Assembly (NCBI RefSeq): GCF_006542425.1
Contig: NZ_VFID01000012.1
Span: 1 to 64,000, forward strand
Length of the DNA stretch: 64,000 nt
Source of the DNA: Pseudoxanthomonas sp. z9
Lineage (GTDB): Bacteria > Pseudomonadota > Gammaproteobacteria > Xanthomonadales > Xanthomonadaceae
Direction of reading: 5' to 3'
The translations under genes and the position numbers were made by a program. Below the pieces are notes generated by a model. It was not told the origin of the DNA, did not search any database, and was given only the letters and a program-made list of their open reading frames with translations. How positions within the stretch are numbered: the stretch's first letter is position 1; every line of letters starts with the position of its first letter. Shown here piece after piece: positions 26,301 to 34,673 of the stretch.

Positions 26301-29300
26301 CGGCGTTGCGCCGCCGAGCTGATCGTTGGCGAGCACGTTGGCGATCGCGGTGCCGCCGCCGCGGCCGGCGGCCGCGCCGCTGTCGTTGCCCGCGCTGATC
26401 GGCAGCGGGCCGGCGGCCACGGCGACCGTCACCGTGGCGGTGTCGCAGATCGAGGGAGCCGCGAGCGAGCACAGGGTGTAGGTGAGGGTGTAGCTGCCGG
26501 GCGGCGTACCCGCGGCGACGATCACGTCGCCGTTGGCGCCCAGGCTCAGCGGGGGCGTGGCGGTCGCGCTCACGGTCGCGTTCGCGCCGGATGCGGTGGC
26601 GCCGTCGACACTGTCGTTGCCCAGCACATTGCCGGCCACGCCGCCGGCGGTGCCGTTGGCCAGGCTCAGGCCATCGTCCTGCGCGTCCACCACCACCACC
26701 TGCACGCTGATCGCGGCGGTGTCGCAATTGCCCGGATTGGCGGTCTCGCAGATCGTGTAGTTCGCGGTGAGCGTGCCGGCCGGCGCACCGGGCGCGACCG
26801 ACAGCACGCCGTTGGCATCGACCGCCAGCGGCGCGGCCGCGGTGCTGGTCAGGGTCACGCTGCCGGGAGTGACGGCGCCGCCGTTGAAGGTGTCGTTACC
26901 CGTCACGTTGGCGACGCTGGCGTTGCCGGTCGCGCCATTCACCACGTAGGGGCCGTCGTCGATCGCGTCGATGGCGGCCAGCACCTGCACGGTGACCGTC
27001 ACCTGCGCGCTGTCGCAATTGGAGAGGTTGCCGGTTTCGCAGATCTGGTAGCTGGCGTTGTAGATGCCGGCGGGCGTGCCCGCGGCGACCGAGACCACGC
27101 CGTTGGCGTCGATGGCCAGCGGCGAACTCGCGTTGGGCGTGAACACCACGTTGGACGGCGTGACCGCGCCACCGTCGAGGCTGTCGTTGCCCAGTACGTT
27201 GCCCGCGTTGGTGCTGCCGGCGACGCCATCGATCGGACCAAAGCTGTCGTCCACCGCGTTCAGCGCCGCGTCGGCGATCACGGTGACGCCGATCGTGGCG
27301 GTGTCGCAGATGGACGGATTGGACACCTGGCAGATCTGGTAGCTGGCGGAATAGTTGCCGGCGGCGGTGCCGGCGGTGACCGTCACATTGCCGTCCGCGC
27401 CAATCGTCAGCTGCGGCGTATTGGTCGGCGTGAGCGTGACCGCGGTGGTGGCGAAGGGCGCGCCGTCGAGGCGATCGTTGGTCAGGACGTTGCCGGCGAT
27501 GCCGCCGATGCCGCCGTTGACCGGTCCCAGGGCGTCGTCGACGGCGTCGAGCGTGCTCACCGCGACGGTGACCGTGGCGGTGTCGCAGTTGGCCGGATTG
27601 ACGACTTCGCAGAGGTCGTAGCTGGCGGAATAGCTGCCGGCCGGAGTTCCCGGCGCCACCGAGACGGTACCGTCGGTGCCGATGGTGACCGGCGCCACGT
27701 TGTTCGGCGCCACCGTCACGTCGGTGGGCGTGACCGGCGCACCGTTGAGAGTGTCGTTGTCGCGCACGTCGCCGGCGGCCGCGCCGCCGGTGGCGCCATT
27801 GACCGGACCGAGTGTGTCGTCGACCGCGATCAGGGTGCCGGCGGCGACGGTGACGGTGATGGTGACGCTGTCGCAGATGGACGGATTGGCGACCTGGCAG
27901 ATCTGGTAGCCGCCGCTGAGCGGACCGGCCGGCGTGCCCGGGGCGATGGTGACGCTGCCGTCGGGCGCGATGGTCAGGGCCGGGCCGCCGCCGGTCTGGG
28001 TCAGGGTGACCGCGCCGGGCGTGGCCGGCGCGCCGTCGACGAAGTCGTTGTTGAGCACGTTGCCCGCCGAGGTACCGGCTGGTGCCGGACCCAGCGCGTC
28101 GGTGACCGCGTCGATGGTGGAGACCGTCACGGCGACCGTGGCGGTGTCGCAGTTGTCCGGCAACGCGGCTTCGCAGATTTGATAGCTCGGCGTGTAGGTG
28201 CCGGCTGGCGTGTTCGGCGCGACGCTTATCGTGCCATCGGCCGCGATGGTGACCGGCCCCGCGTTCGTCGGCGTGAGCACGATGTCGCCCGGCGCCACCG
28301 GCGTTCCGTTGAGGGTGTCGTTGTCGAGCACGTTGCCGACAGTGGGATTGCCGCTGGTGCCGTTGATGCCGTTGTAGGCGTCGTCGTTGGCGATCAGCGT
28401 GCCCGGCGCGATCACGCTGATCTGCACGCTGGCGCTGTCGCAGACGGTCGGCGGATCCAGATAGCAGATCGTGTAGGTGGTGGAGTGGGTGCCGGCGGCG
28501 GTGCCAGCGGGCACCGTGATGCTGCCATCGGCGTTGAAGACGATTTCCGGCGTGCTCACGCCGGCCAGGCTCACCGTGGCCAACGAGGCCGGGCTGCTGC
28601 CGCCGGCGCTGTCATTGGTCAGTACGTTGATCAGCGAGGTGGCGCCGGTGGTGCCGTTGACCGGGCCGGCCACGTCGGCGACCGCGTCGATCGCCGCGAC
28701 CACGCGCACGGTGGCGGTGGCGGTATCGCAGTTGGCGGGCACGGCGGTTTCGCAGATCTGGTAGGTCGCCGAATAGGTACCCGGCGCCGCGGCCGGATCC
28801 AGCGTCACCGCGCCGTCGCCGGCGATGGTGAGCGGACCGCTGGGCGTGGAGGTGAGGGTGATCAGCGCGGCAACCACCGGTGCGCCGGCGAGGGTGTCGT
28901 TGTCCAGCACGTTCGCGGTCAGCGCGATGCTGCCGGACGCCTGCGCGGGCAGCGTATCGTCGACCGCGTTGATGGTCGCCGTGGCGTTGACCGTCACCGT
29001 GATGGTGGCGCTGTCGCAGTTGCCGGGATTGGCGTTCTCGCAGATCTGGTAGGTCGTGGTGTAGGTGCCGTTCGCCGTGCCGGGCGGCACGTCCACCGAA
29101 CCGTCCGCGTTGACAATCAACTGCGCGGTGCTGACCGGCGTGAAGGTGATCTGCGCGGGAATCACCGCCGCGCCGCCGAGCGTGTCGTTGGCCAGCACGT
29201 TGACCACGTTGGCCTGGCCGACGATGCCGTTGATCGGACCCGCGCTGTCGTCCACCGCCGCGATCGGGCGCGCCGCGACCGGCACCGGTGGCGTGGTGTC

Positions 29301-29900
29301 GGTGTTGTCGGCGGGATCGGGATCGGTGGTGCCGGCCGGCGGGGTGACGGTGGCGGTGTTCGCGCCGATGGTGGATGGCGTGGTCTGCGGCGCCGTGCCG
29401 GTGACCTCGACGGTGACGGCGCCGGCGGCGCCGATGTCGAGGACGAGCGCGACGTTGCCGGTGCCGCTGCCGGCGCTGCAGGTGGAACCGGCGCTGGCGG
29501 AGCAGGTCCAGCTGACATTGGTCAGTTCGGCGGGAACGGTGTCGGCGAGGCTGGCGCCGAGGGCGGCCGAGGGGCCGGCGTTGGTGACCGTGATCCGATA
29601 GGTGACGGTGCCGCCGGTGACTACCGGGGAAGCGGTCAGCAGGGTCTTGTCGAGGGTCAGCGCGGCCACCGCCGCGAGGGCGTTGGTGTCGGTGCCACTG
29701 TTGTTGCCCGCCTGCGGATCGGTCACCGTCGGCGGCAGGGTCACGGTGGCGGTATTGCTCAGGTTCGCCGGATAGGTCTGCGCCGATACGCCGCTCGACA
29801 ACAGCCATCCCAGCAGTACCGCCGCGCCGCCGGCCGCGCGCCTGAAACCGGCGGGCGACGGGATCCGGGTCTTGGAGGTGGTTGGCGCTCGACTGTCCAT
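23340..29900 (-). CDS. Giant surface protein: DUF11, 16 Ig/cadherin-like repeats, SdrD-like domain, OmpA-like C-terminus
   Basis: 2,186 residues. Signal peptide near residues 15-35; DUF11 domain about 40-150; sixteen repeats of about 96 residues between roughly 212 and 1747; a second DUF11 domain about 1750-1880; an SdrD/Cna-B-like domain with GSVFHDANGNGRQDDGE; and at the end OmpA-type segments VFFANGSAEVPAEH and LLFDTDSAGIRPQ with HADARGTQEHNLRLSRDRAD, the peptidoglycan-binding signature. Each repeat follows the pattern VDD-GPVNG-NVL-NDTLxG, then DGxVxVAPGTPAGxYxxxYQIC and NCDTATVTVTV, usually with two cysteines. The start at 29900 follows GAGGAA. It is probably a fibre anchored to peptidoglycan and reaching outward with its operon partners. 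Confidence 0.85.
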   Translation of the reverse strand: MDSRAPTTSKTRIPSPAGFRRAAGGAAVLLGWLLSSGVSAQTYPANLSNTATVTLPPTVTDPQAGNNSGTDTNALAAVAALTLDKTLLTASPVVTGGTVTYRITVTNAGPSAALGASLADTVPAELTNVSWTCSASAGSTCSAGSGTGNVALVLDIGAAGAVTVEVTGTAPQTTPSTIGANTATVTPPAGTTDPDPADNTDTTPPVPVAARPIAAVDDSAGPINGIVGQANVVNVLANDTLGGAAVIPAQITFTPVSTAQLIVNADGSVDVPPGTANGTYTTTYQICENANPGNCDSATITVTVNATATINAVDDTLPAQASGSIALTANVLDNDTLAGAPVVAALITLTSTPSGPLTIAGDGAVTLDPAAAPGTYSATYQICETAVPANCDTATATVRVVAAIDAVADVAGPVNGTTGATSLINVLTNDSAGGSSPASLATVSLAGVSTPEIVFNADGSITVPAGTAAGTHSTTYTICYLDPPTVCDSASVQISVIAPGTLIANDDAYNGINGTSGNPTVGNVLDNDTLNGTPVAPGDIVLTPTNAGPVTIAADGTISVAPNTPAGTYTPSYQICEAALPDNCDTATVAVTVSTIDAVTDALGPAPAGTSAGNVLNNDFVDGAPATPGAVTLTQTGGGPALTIAPDGSVTIAPGTPAGPLSGGYQICQVANPSICDSVTITVTVAAGTLIAVDDTLGPVNGATGGAAAGDVRDNDTLNGAPVTPTDVTVAPNNVAPVTIGTDGTVSVAPGTPAGSYSASYDLCEVVNPANCDTATVTVAVSTLDAVDDALGPVNGGIGGIAGNVLTNDRLDGAPFATTAVTLTPTNTPQLTIGADGNVTVTAGTAAGNYSASYQICQVSNPSICDTATIGVTVIADAALNAVDDSFGPIDGVAGSTNAGNVLGNDSLDGGAVTPSNVVFTPNASSPLAIDANGVVSVAAGTPAGIYNASYQICETGNLSNCDSAQVTVTVQVLAAIDAIDDGPYVVNGATGNASVANVTGNDTFNGGAVTPGSVTLTSTAAAPLAVDANGVLSVAPGAPAGTLTANYTICETANPGNCDTAAISVQVVVVDAQDDGLSLANGTAGGVAGNVLGNDSVDGATASGANATVSATATPPLSLGANGDVIVAAGTPPGSYTLTYTLCSLAAPSICDTATVTVAVAAGPLPISAGNDSGAAAGRGGGTAIANVLANDQLGGATPTPANVTLTQTTAPSHPGIVLDTASGAVTVAAGTPAGSYTLGYTICQIAAPANCAGATASITVNPAAVDAIDDPAGPVNGLTGATGVVNLLANDTLDGAAAPPADVVFTVLSADPALTVQANGQVDVAAGTPAGSYTVTYRLCEVLNPANCDQATVTVQVQAAAIDAVDDTAPSAVGSVAGGQAIANVAANDLLNGVAVDPARVVLSQTTTSHASVQLQAGSGAVTVLPRTPAGTYSVVYRLCERLNPANCDSATASLVVALPAIDAQDDTAPPIPGGVAATGVLNVLANDHYDGGAAAPPGVILAPLVQGPLTLNADGSIDVAAGTPGGSYTLTYTLCDAINPASCDSATVTIVVNATAIAAADDNGETPQGTMLVIPVLSNDSYAGAPSDATRLLVQNLTTPAHGTVAVNADGSVSYTPTGYFSGADSFQYDACERAVPTNCATATVNVTVLANVITAVDDQARARQAPVAIPVLANDTASHAPLDPASLTVAVAPAHGQVTCAQGVCTYTATPRYVGQDRFEYRVCDVSVPTPVCAQAAVEIEVEAEPVVLRLSKTAAQRTARIGDLVRYTLRIDNVGEADAEQVSLLDRLPEGFVMVPESLQVIDGDAAGSLSNARPLRVGALDIAVGRSATVIYVLRVGAGVGPGVHTNRAIVRDDEGAALSNEATADVEVTGDPLLDDSLIIGSVFHDANGNGRQDDGERGLPGVRLGTVEGLLIETDRHGRFHLAGIDGGRWARGRNFLIKVDTATLPPGSRFTTENPRVLRITPGVPVRFDFGVQVPGMPLGGGTGEVEIDLGQVFFANGSAEVPAEHAALFERIAGRLREGRGGRVIITAQADGLVLAFHRAAAVRAALDARLAPDLRGATAIELRTQVDGRTALVTLDRDIGLGNLLFDTDSAGIRPQYQPLLRAIAERIESGPEVIVSIAGHADARGTQEHNLRLSRDRADAVAGALAALLSPAARSRLRVETGPPTPTAARGEGR
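24660..29266 (-). repeat. Sixteen tandem Ig/cadherin-like protein repeats of about 290 bp
   Basis: Sixteen diverged copies were counted by the recurring start VDD/ADD and the NVLxND and NCDxATVTV motifs. DNA copies differ enough to be old, but reading frame and length are kept. Cysteines recur in the YQICE and NCD motifs, so each repeat may hold one disulfide. Confidence 0.8.
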
Positions 29901-29999
29901 ATGGCGTTCCTCGCGGTGGCTTGCGGCGCCGGGTGCGCGGGCAAGCGGGTCGTGCGGGTGGATTCGGTGGTGCGATGCCGACGGCATCGGGGCGCGCGG

Positions 30000-32159
30000 T
30001 CAGTACGCCGCGGGGTCGGCGCTGAAGGTGACCGGGACGGTGATCGTCGCGGTGCCCGTCGCATCCAGGCTCACGCTCAGGGTGATGACCGCGTCCCCCG
30101 TCGCGCCGCCGCTGGCCGGACAACTGCTGCCCGCGCCGGTGGCCGTGCATGTCCACGGCGCGGATAGTCGTGCGCCGTCGGGCAGGGTGTCGTTGACCAC
30201 CACGCCGCTGACCGCGTCGGGTCCGGCATTGCTGACGGTGATCACGTAGCTGGCGCTGCCGCCGGGCGTATAGCTGCCCTGGCTGTCGGTCTTGCTTACC
30301 GACACGTCGGCGCGCAGCGCGCGGGTGTTGGTGATCCGGCAGGTGATGCTGACCGGATCGGCGCCGGCGGCCGGCGCGGTCAGGCTGAAGCTGGTGCCGC
30401 TGCCGGAACTGATCGCCGTGCCGTTCTGGTCCGTGCACGCCCAGGTGGTGGTGTAACTGCTCAGCAGGGTGCCGGTGCCGGCGGTTTCGGAAAGGTCGTA
30501 GCTCAGACCGGGCGTGGTCAGGGCGGGCGTGGTGGTGCCGTTGTTGCCGACATCGCCGACGGTCGCCACGGAAGTACCGGCCTGGGAAATGCTGAGATTG
30601 AAGCGGCCCGGGTCGGTGGTCGGCGCGAGGATTTTCGCCAGCGCCAGGGTGGCGACGCAGGAGCGGGTGACGCCTTCGACGGTGAACACCGCGTTGCCGA
30701 CCCGGATGCCGAGCAGCGCGAGCAGATTGTCGACCAATCCGCCGAGCAGCGTGGTCAGCACCGGCTGCAGGATCGGAACCACCGCGCCCTGCAGGGTCGC
30801 TTCGACGGTGTCGACGATGGTGTCCAGTATCGGGGCCAACGCCGGTGGCAGCGCGATCACTACCGGCGGCAGCGGGAATGGCGGTATCAAGGTGACGGTC
30901 GGGGTTCCGCGGCTGACTTCGATGTCCAGGTTGTTGAGCAGATCCACGATCAGCGTGCCGGCGCTGACGGTGCCGCTGCTGGCGGTGCGCGTCTGCGGAT
31001 ACGGCGCGTTGACGGTGAAGGTGCGCAGTTCGGGCGAGCCGGTCGCGGCGGCGCGGCCGGTCACCGTCAATGGCACCTGTACGTCGATCAGGCCGACGCC
31101 GAGAAGATTGAGGCGGAAACCGAGCTGGAGGTTGTTGATGACCACCGGCGAGACATCGGCGTTGGTCACCACCCGCGTGCGATTGAAGAAGATGCCATCG
31201 GCGATGGTGCCGACATAGAAGTTCACCAGGCCGGGCCGGGCCTGGAAGGTCACCGCGCCGGCGACGTAGTCGATGGCGGTGATGGTGCCCTCGGCGCGCG
31301 CCACGTCGGCGTACAGCTGCAGCTTGAGCACATCGGCGGTCAGGGTGATGTTGGTCAGCCCCAGGCCGGCTGCGTTGAGCGCGTTGATGATCGCCTGGGT
31401 ATTGAAACCCTGCAGCACATCGACATTCATCTTGATGCGGATGGCGCTGCTGTGGAACGAGGTGCCCTGCGGGCCGCAGACGATCACCGGCGGTTCCACC
31501 ACCTGCAACCACAGCTGCAGGTTGGCCAGGCCGGTCAGGCCCAGTGCCGCGGTGTTGACCGTGATCGGCGTGGGCGTGGTCAGCACGTTCTCGAAGTTGT
31601 AGAGCTGGGCCGAACCGGTGATCAGGTCCAGCAGGTCCAGATCGATGTCGGCCAGCGATCCCTGCGGCAGGCTGATCTGCAGCAGATCGCCCAGCTGGAA
31701 CTGGCCGGTCAGGCCGGCGACGTTGAGCGGCAGCAGGTTGAGCGCGTTGGCGGCGGCCGTCTGTCCGTCGGCCTGCAGCACCTGCACCATCGCCAATTGC
31801 AGCTGGGCCAGGGTGATGTTGGTGCCGAGCACCTGGCTGGTGTCGCTGATGCCCAGGTTCAGCCCGAGCTGCGTGATCAGCGCATTGAGGTTGATGTCGG
31901 CGCCGGCAAGCGCGTTCCAGTCCAGCACCGACAGATTGACGGTGGTTCCCGGCAACAGCGTTTGCAGCAGCAGGTTGAGCACGGGCCCCTGGGTGCTGTC
32001 CACCGACACCAGCCGCGGTCCGGCGGAGATGCAGGCGCCGGTGGTGCAGCCGGTCTGCGCCTTCAGCGGCGCGGGCACGAACGCGATGGCGGTGATGGCC
32101 AGCAGGGCGGCCATGACGATGCGGCGGGCAAAGCGCCGCGCAAACCCTTTCGTATCCAT
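30000..32159 (-). CDS. Secreted DUF11 protein with TadG-like region (cassette gene 1)
   Basis: 719 residues with a signal peptide (RRIVMAALLAITAIAFVPAPLKAQ). The middle is rich in Leu, Asn and Thr; the stretches TTVNLSVLDWNALAGADIN and QLGLNLGISDTSQVL resemble the C-terminal region of TadG-like pilus-associated proteins. Two segments at the end contain VTCRITN-like and DUF11 sequences (VSVSKTDSQGSYTPGG, ITVSNAGPDAVSGV). The ATG at 32159 is used; one codon upstream is TTG. It is followed after 99 bases by the giant repeat protein and is probably first in the operon. No enzymatic motif was seen; a structural surface role is inferred. Confidence 0.78.
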   Translation of the reverse strand: MDTKGFARRFARRIVMAALLAITAIAFVPAPLKAQTGCTTGACISAGPRLVSVDSTQGPVLNLLLQTLLPGTTVNLSVLDWNALAGADINLNALITQLGLNLGISDTSQVLGTNITLAQLQLAMVQVLQADGQTAAANALNLLPLNVAGLTGQFQLGDLLQISLPQGSLADIDLDLLDLITGSAQLYNFENVLTTPTPITVNTAALGLTGLANLQLWLQVVEPPVIVCGPQGTSFHSSAIRIKMNVDVLQGFNTQAIINALNAAGLGLTNITLTADVLKLQLYADVARAEGTITAIDYVAGAVTFQARPGLVNFYVGTIADGIFFNRTRVVTNADVSPVVINNLQLGFRLNLLGVGLIDVQVPLTVTGRAAATGSPELRTFTVNAPYPQTRTASSGTVSAGTLIVDLLNNLDIEVSRGTPTVTLIPPFPLPPVVIALPPALAPILDTIVDTVEATLQGAVVPILQPVLTTLLGGLVDNLLALLGIRVGNAVFTVEGVTRSCVATLALAKILAPTTDPGRFNLSISQAGTSVATVGDVGNNGTTTPALTTPGLSYDLSETAGTGTLLSSYTTTWACTDQNGTAISSGSGTSFSLTAPAAGADPVSITCRITNTRALRADVSVSKTDSQGSYTPGGSASYVITVSNAGPDAVSGVVVNDTLPDGARLSAPWTCTATGAGSSCPASGGATGDAVITLSVSLDATGTATITVPVTFSADPAAY

Positions 32160-32510
32160 CAAACTACCCCCCGTAGTCGATGTCCAAATCCGTCTGTAAG
32201 CGTTTTCTTTTTCTTGGATTCCGGATTACGCCTGCGGCGATCGATCCGGTGTGCGGACAACGCGACGTGGGTCGTTGATAGATGGGCGCGCTGTCGTTAC
32301 ATTCCCCGGCGTCGTTACTAATGCGTGACCGTCGCGTTGGCAACGCGGGAGGAACGTCATTGCAGTAAGCGCCACTTGCCAGTCACTGCATTTCGCGCCG
32401 TTTCACATTGGTGCGAGAGGGGAGGCAAGCGGAACCGGTCAAGTTTTGGGCAGTGTCACTTGTGGGGCAGCAGCACTGACTTTTGGTCCCATGCGGGAAA
32501 GGAGTTCCTG
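32160..32510. other. Intergenic region between the DUF11 operon and the XRE regulator
   Basis: The 351-base gap separates two divergent units and must hold both promoters. It contains three GTCGTT direct repeats (32271, 32293, 32311), a T-rich stretch near 32202-32215, and at its end the ribosome binding site AAAGGAG of the XRE gene. No coding potential is convincing; an in-frame upstream extension of the XRE gene lacks family similarity. Confidence 0.6.
32271..32318. promoter_or_regulatory. Three GTCGTT direct repeats upstream of the DUF11 operon
   Basis: GTCGTTGA at 32271, GTCGTTAC at 32293 and GTCGTTAC at 32311 are in the same orientation with steps of 22 and 18 bases. They lie 112-159 bases upstream of the DUF11 gene start. 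Such spacing suggests a regulator binding on one face of the helix; the neighbouring XRE protein is one candidate. Confidence 0.35.
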
Positions 32511-32864
32511 ATGATTCCGATGGCATTGCGCATCAGACGCGCGCGCGTGCTGGCAAACCTGTCGCAGGCGGAGCTCGCGCAGCGCGCGGGCGTAAAGCGG
32601 AGCGCGGTCACACAATGGGAGCGCGAGGGGGGCACCCATCCCAGTCTCGAGCACCTGACCCTGATCGCCGTCGCGACCCACGTACCGTTCGAATGGCTGG
32701 CGACCGGCCGTGGGGAGGCGGGCAACCATCCGGTGTTCGAAGTGCCAGCGGCGGCGTCCGGCCAGGTGCTGGACGACGTGGAGGCCCGGGTCCTGGTATT
32801 GCTGCGCCGGATGCCGGTACGCAAGCGGCAGGCGATCTGCGCGTTGCTGGAAATGCTGGTATAG
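32511..32864 (+). CDS. XRE-family helix-turn-helix regulator
   Basis: 117 residues. The HTH_XRE domain spans about residues 4-60 (RIRRARVLANLSQAELAQRA, then GVKRSAVTQWEREGGTHPS). The C-terminal part is a short helical tail (DVEARVLVLLRRMPVRKRQ) that may dimerise. The ATG at 32511 is supported by AAAGGAG seven bases upstream. It is divergent from the DUF11 operon across 351 bases and could regulate it, but this is inference. Confidence 0.85.
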   Translation: MIPMALRIRRARVLANLSQAELAQRAGVKRSAVTQWEREGGTHPSLEHLTLIAVATHVPFEWLATGRGEAGNHPVFEVPAAASGQVLDDVEARVLVLLRRMPVRKRQAICALLEMLV

Positions 32865-32908
32865 GGAAGCGCGGCCCCGACCGGGTGCCGCCTGCCCCCG
32901 GAACCCGC

Positions 32909-33370
32909 ATGCTCCACGTACTGGAAACCCGCGTCCCGCCACCTGTCGTCCTGTTGTTCGCCGCCGCGATGATGTGGTGCCTGGCGAACATGTCGCCCGC
33001 CTCGCTGCGTTGGCCTGGCACGGGATGGTTGGCGGCCGTGCTGGGCACGGCGGGACTGGCGCTGAACCTGGTGCCGAAGTGGTGGTTCGGCCGCGCCGGC
33101 ACCACGGTCAACCCGATGCGTCCACAGGCGACAAGCCGCCTGGTGGTCGCTGGTCCGTATCGCTTCAGCCGCAATCCGATGTACCTGGGCCACGCGTTGT
33201 TGCTGCTGGCCTGGGCCAGCATGCTCGCCCAGCCGTTCGCGCTGGCCGGCGTGGGGCTCTATCTCGCCTGGATTACCCGGTTCCAGATTCTTCCGGAGGA
33301 ACGGATGCTCGCCGAGCGGTTTCCCGATGCCTACCCGGCCTATCGCCGGCGGGTCCGGCGCTGGCTGTGA
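32909..33370 (+). CDS. Isoprenylcysteine carboxyl methyltransferase-family membrane protein
   Basis: 153 residues with four hydrophobic segments and the family motif GPYRFSRNPMYLGHALLLL, followed by ILPEERMLAERFPDAYPAYR near the C-terminus. These match the ICMT/PEMT-like methyltransferase family that uses S-adenosylmethionine in the inner membrane. Bacterial substrates are largely unknown and may be lipids or small molecules. It starts 44 bases after the XRE gene and its stop abuts the convergent BigR-type gene. Confidence 0.82.
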   Translation: MLHVLETRVPPPVVLLFAAAMMWCLANMSPASLRWPGTGWLAAVLGTAGLALNLVPKWWFGRAGTTVNPMRPQATSRLVVAGPYRFSRNPMYLGHALLLLAWASMLAQPFALAGVGLYLAWITRFQILPEERMLAERFPDAYPAYRRRVRRWL

Positions 33371-33712
33371 TCAGCGGCCGCGGCGTGCGCGCGAGGCGCG
33401 CGCGACCGGAGCGCAATAGGCGTCGTACAGCGCCCGCATGACGCCGAACGCCGGCCCCGGCACGGGCGAGTAGAGGATCGATTGCGCCACCCGCCGGTTG
33501 CCGACCAGTCCCGCTTCGCGCAACACCGCCAGGTGCTGGGACAGCGCCGACATCGACAGCCCGGTCAGGCCCTGCAGATCCGACACGCTCGCCTCGCCCT
33601 CCATGATTCGGCACATCACCAGCAAGCGGGCGGGGTGCGCCAGCGCCTTCAACAGGCCGGCCGCGTCCTCCGCGTGGCTGGCCATCCGTTGCATGTCATG
33701 GGAGGAAGGCAT
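33371..33712 (-). CDS. bigR: ArsR-family persulfide sensor, BigR-like
   Basis: 113 residues, winged helix-turn-helix with LLKALAHPARLLVMCRI and GLSMSALSQHLAVLREAGLV. The two cysteines C34 (VMCRI) and C100 (DAYCAPV) occupy the positions of the sensing pair of BigR/SqrR proteins, which form a tetrasulfide or disulfide with reactive sulfur and release DNA. The metal-site motif of true ArsR proteins is absent. It is divergent from a persulfide-dioxygenase-like gene and two YeeE/YedE genes, the classic BigR arrangement, over an AT-rich palindrome. Confidence 0.88.
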   Translation of the reverse strand: MPSSHDMQRMASHAEDAAGLLKALAHPARLLVMCRIMEGEASVSDLQGLTGLSMSALSQHLAVLREAGLVGNRRVAQSILYSPVPGPAFGVMRALYDAYCAPVARASRARRGR

Positions 33713-33723
33713 CGGCTTGCACC

Positions 33724-33762
33724 TTATTTAAGACGATGCTAATTTAGCAAATACTTGAATAA
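33724..33762. promoter_or_regulatory. Nested palindromic operator of the BigR-type locus
   Basis: An inner perfect palindrome GCTAA-T-TTAGC (33738-33748) and outer arms TTATTTAAG / CTTGAATAA (33724-33732 and 33754-33762, one mismatch) share the same centre at 33743. The site lies in a short AT-rich stretch between the two divergent start codons (33712 and 33781). BigR proteins bind AT-rich palindromes in this position, so it is the probable shared operator and promoter. Confidence 0.75.
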
Positions 33763-33780
33763 TATCGCAAGGGGCAGGAC

Positions 33781-34668
33781 ATGCTCACCACTGTCACCCA
33801 TCCACGCGTCGAGAGTTTCTTCCACGCCGACACCAGCACCTTCAGCTATGTCGTGTCCGCGGGCGCCGATGGCGGCACGGCCATCGTCATCGATCCGGTG
33901 CTGGACTACGACGCCACGAGCGCCCGCACTTCCACCGCCTCCGCCGACGCGATACTCGGGTACATCCACCAGCATCGCCTGGAGGTCGAATGGATCCTGG
34001 AAACCCATGCGCATGCCGACCATCTCAGCGCGGGCGGCTACCTACGCGATGCGTTGAATGCACCGCTGGCGATCGGTCGCGGCATCGTGCAGGTGCAGGC
34101 CCGCTTCAAGACGCTGTTCGGGTTGGGCGACGACTTCGTCGCCGATGGCGGCCAGTTCGACCGCCTGCTCCAGGACGGCGACCGCCTGGATGCCGGTGGA
34201 CTGGGCGTGCGCGTCATCGCCACGCCCGGACATACCGACGACAGCCTCAGCTACCTCATCGGCGATGCCGCCTTCATCGGCGACACGATGTTCGCGCCGG
34301 AAACCGGCACTGCGCGGGTCGACTTCCCGGGCGGGGATGCCCGCAAGCTGTACGCCTCGATCCAGAAATTGCTTGCGCTGCCGCCGGAAACGCGGGTGTT
34401 CCTGTGCCACGACTATCCCGCCGGGCGCGAGCCGCGCGCGGAGAGCAGCGTCGCGGCACAGCGCGACGGCAACATCCACGTCGGCAACCGGCGCGGCGAA
34501 GACGAGTTCGTCGCCCTGCGCGAAACCCGCGATGCGAGCCTGCCGGTACCGCGCCTGATCCTGCCGGCGTTGCAGGTGAACATCCGTGGCGGCCGCCTGC
34601 CGGAGACCGATGCCAACGGCATCGCCTATCTGCGCCTGCCGATCAACCAACTGGGCCGTCCTTCGTGA
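33781..34668 (+). CDS. blh: Metallo-beta-lactamase-fold persulfide dioxygenase (Blh-like)
   Basis: 295 residues. The metal-binding motif THAHADH (75-81) and downstream [15 protein letters not shown] and LFCHDY-type segments (VFLCHDYP) match the ETHE1/Blh subfamily, which oxidises glutathione persulfide to sulfite with one Fe(II). The ATG follows AAGGGGCAGG and is the first gene of a sulfur operon: the stop codon overlaps the earliest possible start of the YeeE-like gene. In Xylella and Agrobacterium the same gene order removes sulfide under BigR control. Activity is inferred from family and context. Confidence 0.87.
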   Translation: MLTTVTHPRVESFFHADTSTFSYVVSAGADGGTAIVIDPVLDYDATSARTSTASADAILGYIHQHRLEVEWILETHAHADHLSAGGYLRDALNAPLAIGRGIVQVQARFKTLFGLGDDFVADGGQFDRLLQDGDRLDAGGLGVRVIATPGHTDDSLSYLIGDAAFIGDTMFAPETGTARVDFPGGDARKLYASIQKLLALPPETRVFLCHDYPAGREPRAESSVAAQRDGNIHVGNRRGEDEFVALRETRDASLPVPRLILPALQVNIRGGRLPETDANGIAYLRLPINQLGRPS

Positions 34669-34673
34669 GCGGG

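Noticed and set aside
23154..30167. A 2,337-codon open frame on the plus strand opposite the giant repeat gene
   Set aside because: It mirrors the codon bias of the minus-strand gene, is low-complexity (Ala, Gly, Val, Arg), has no domain or start signal, and loses to the real gene with signal peptide and domains.
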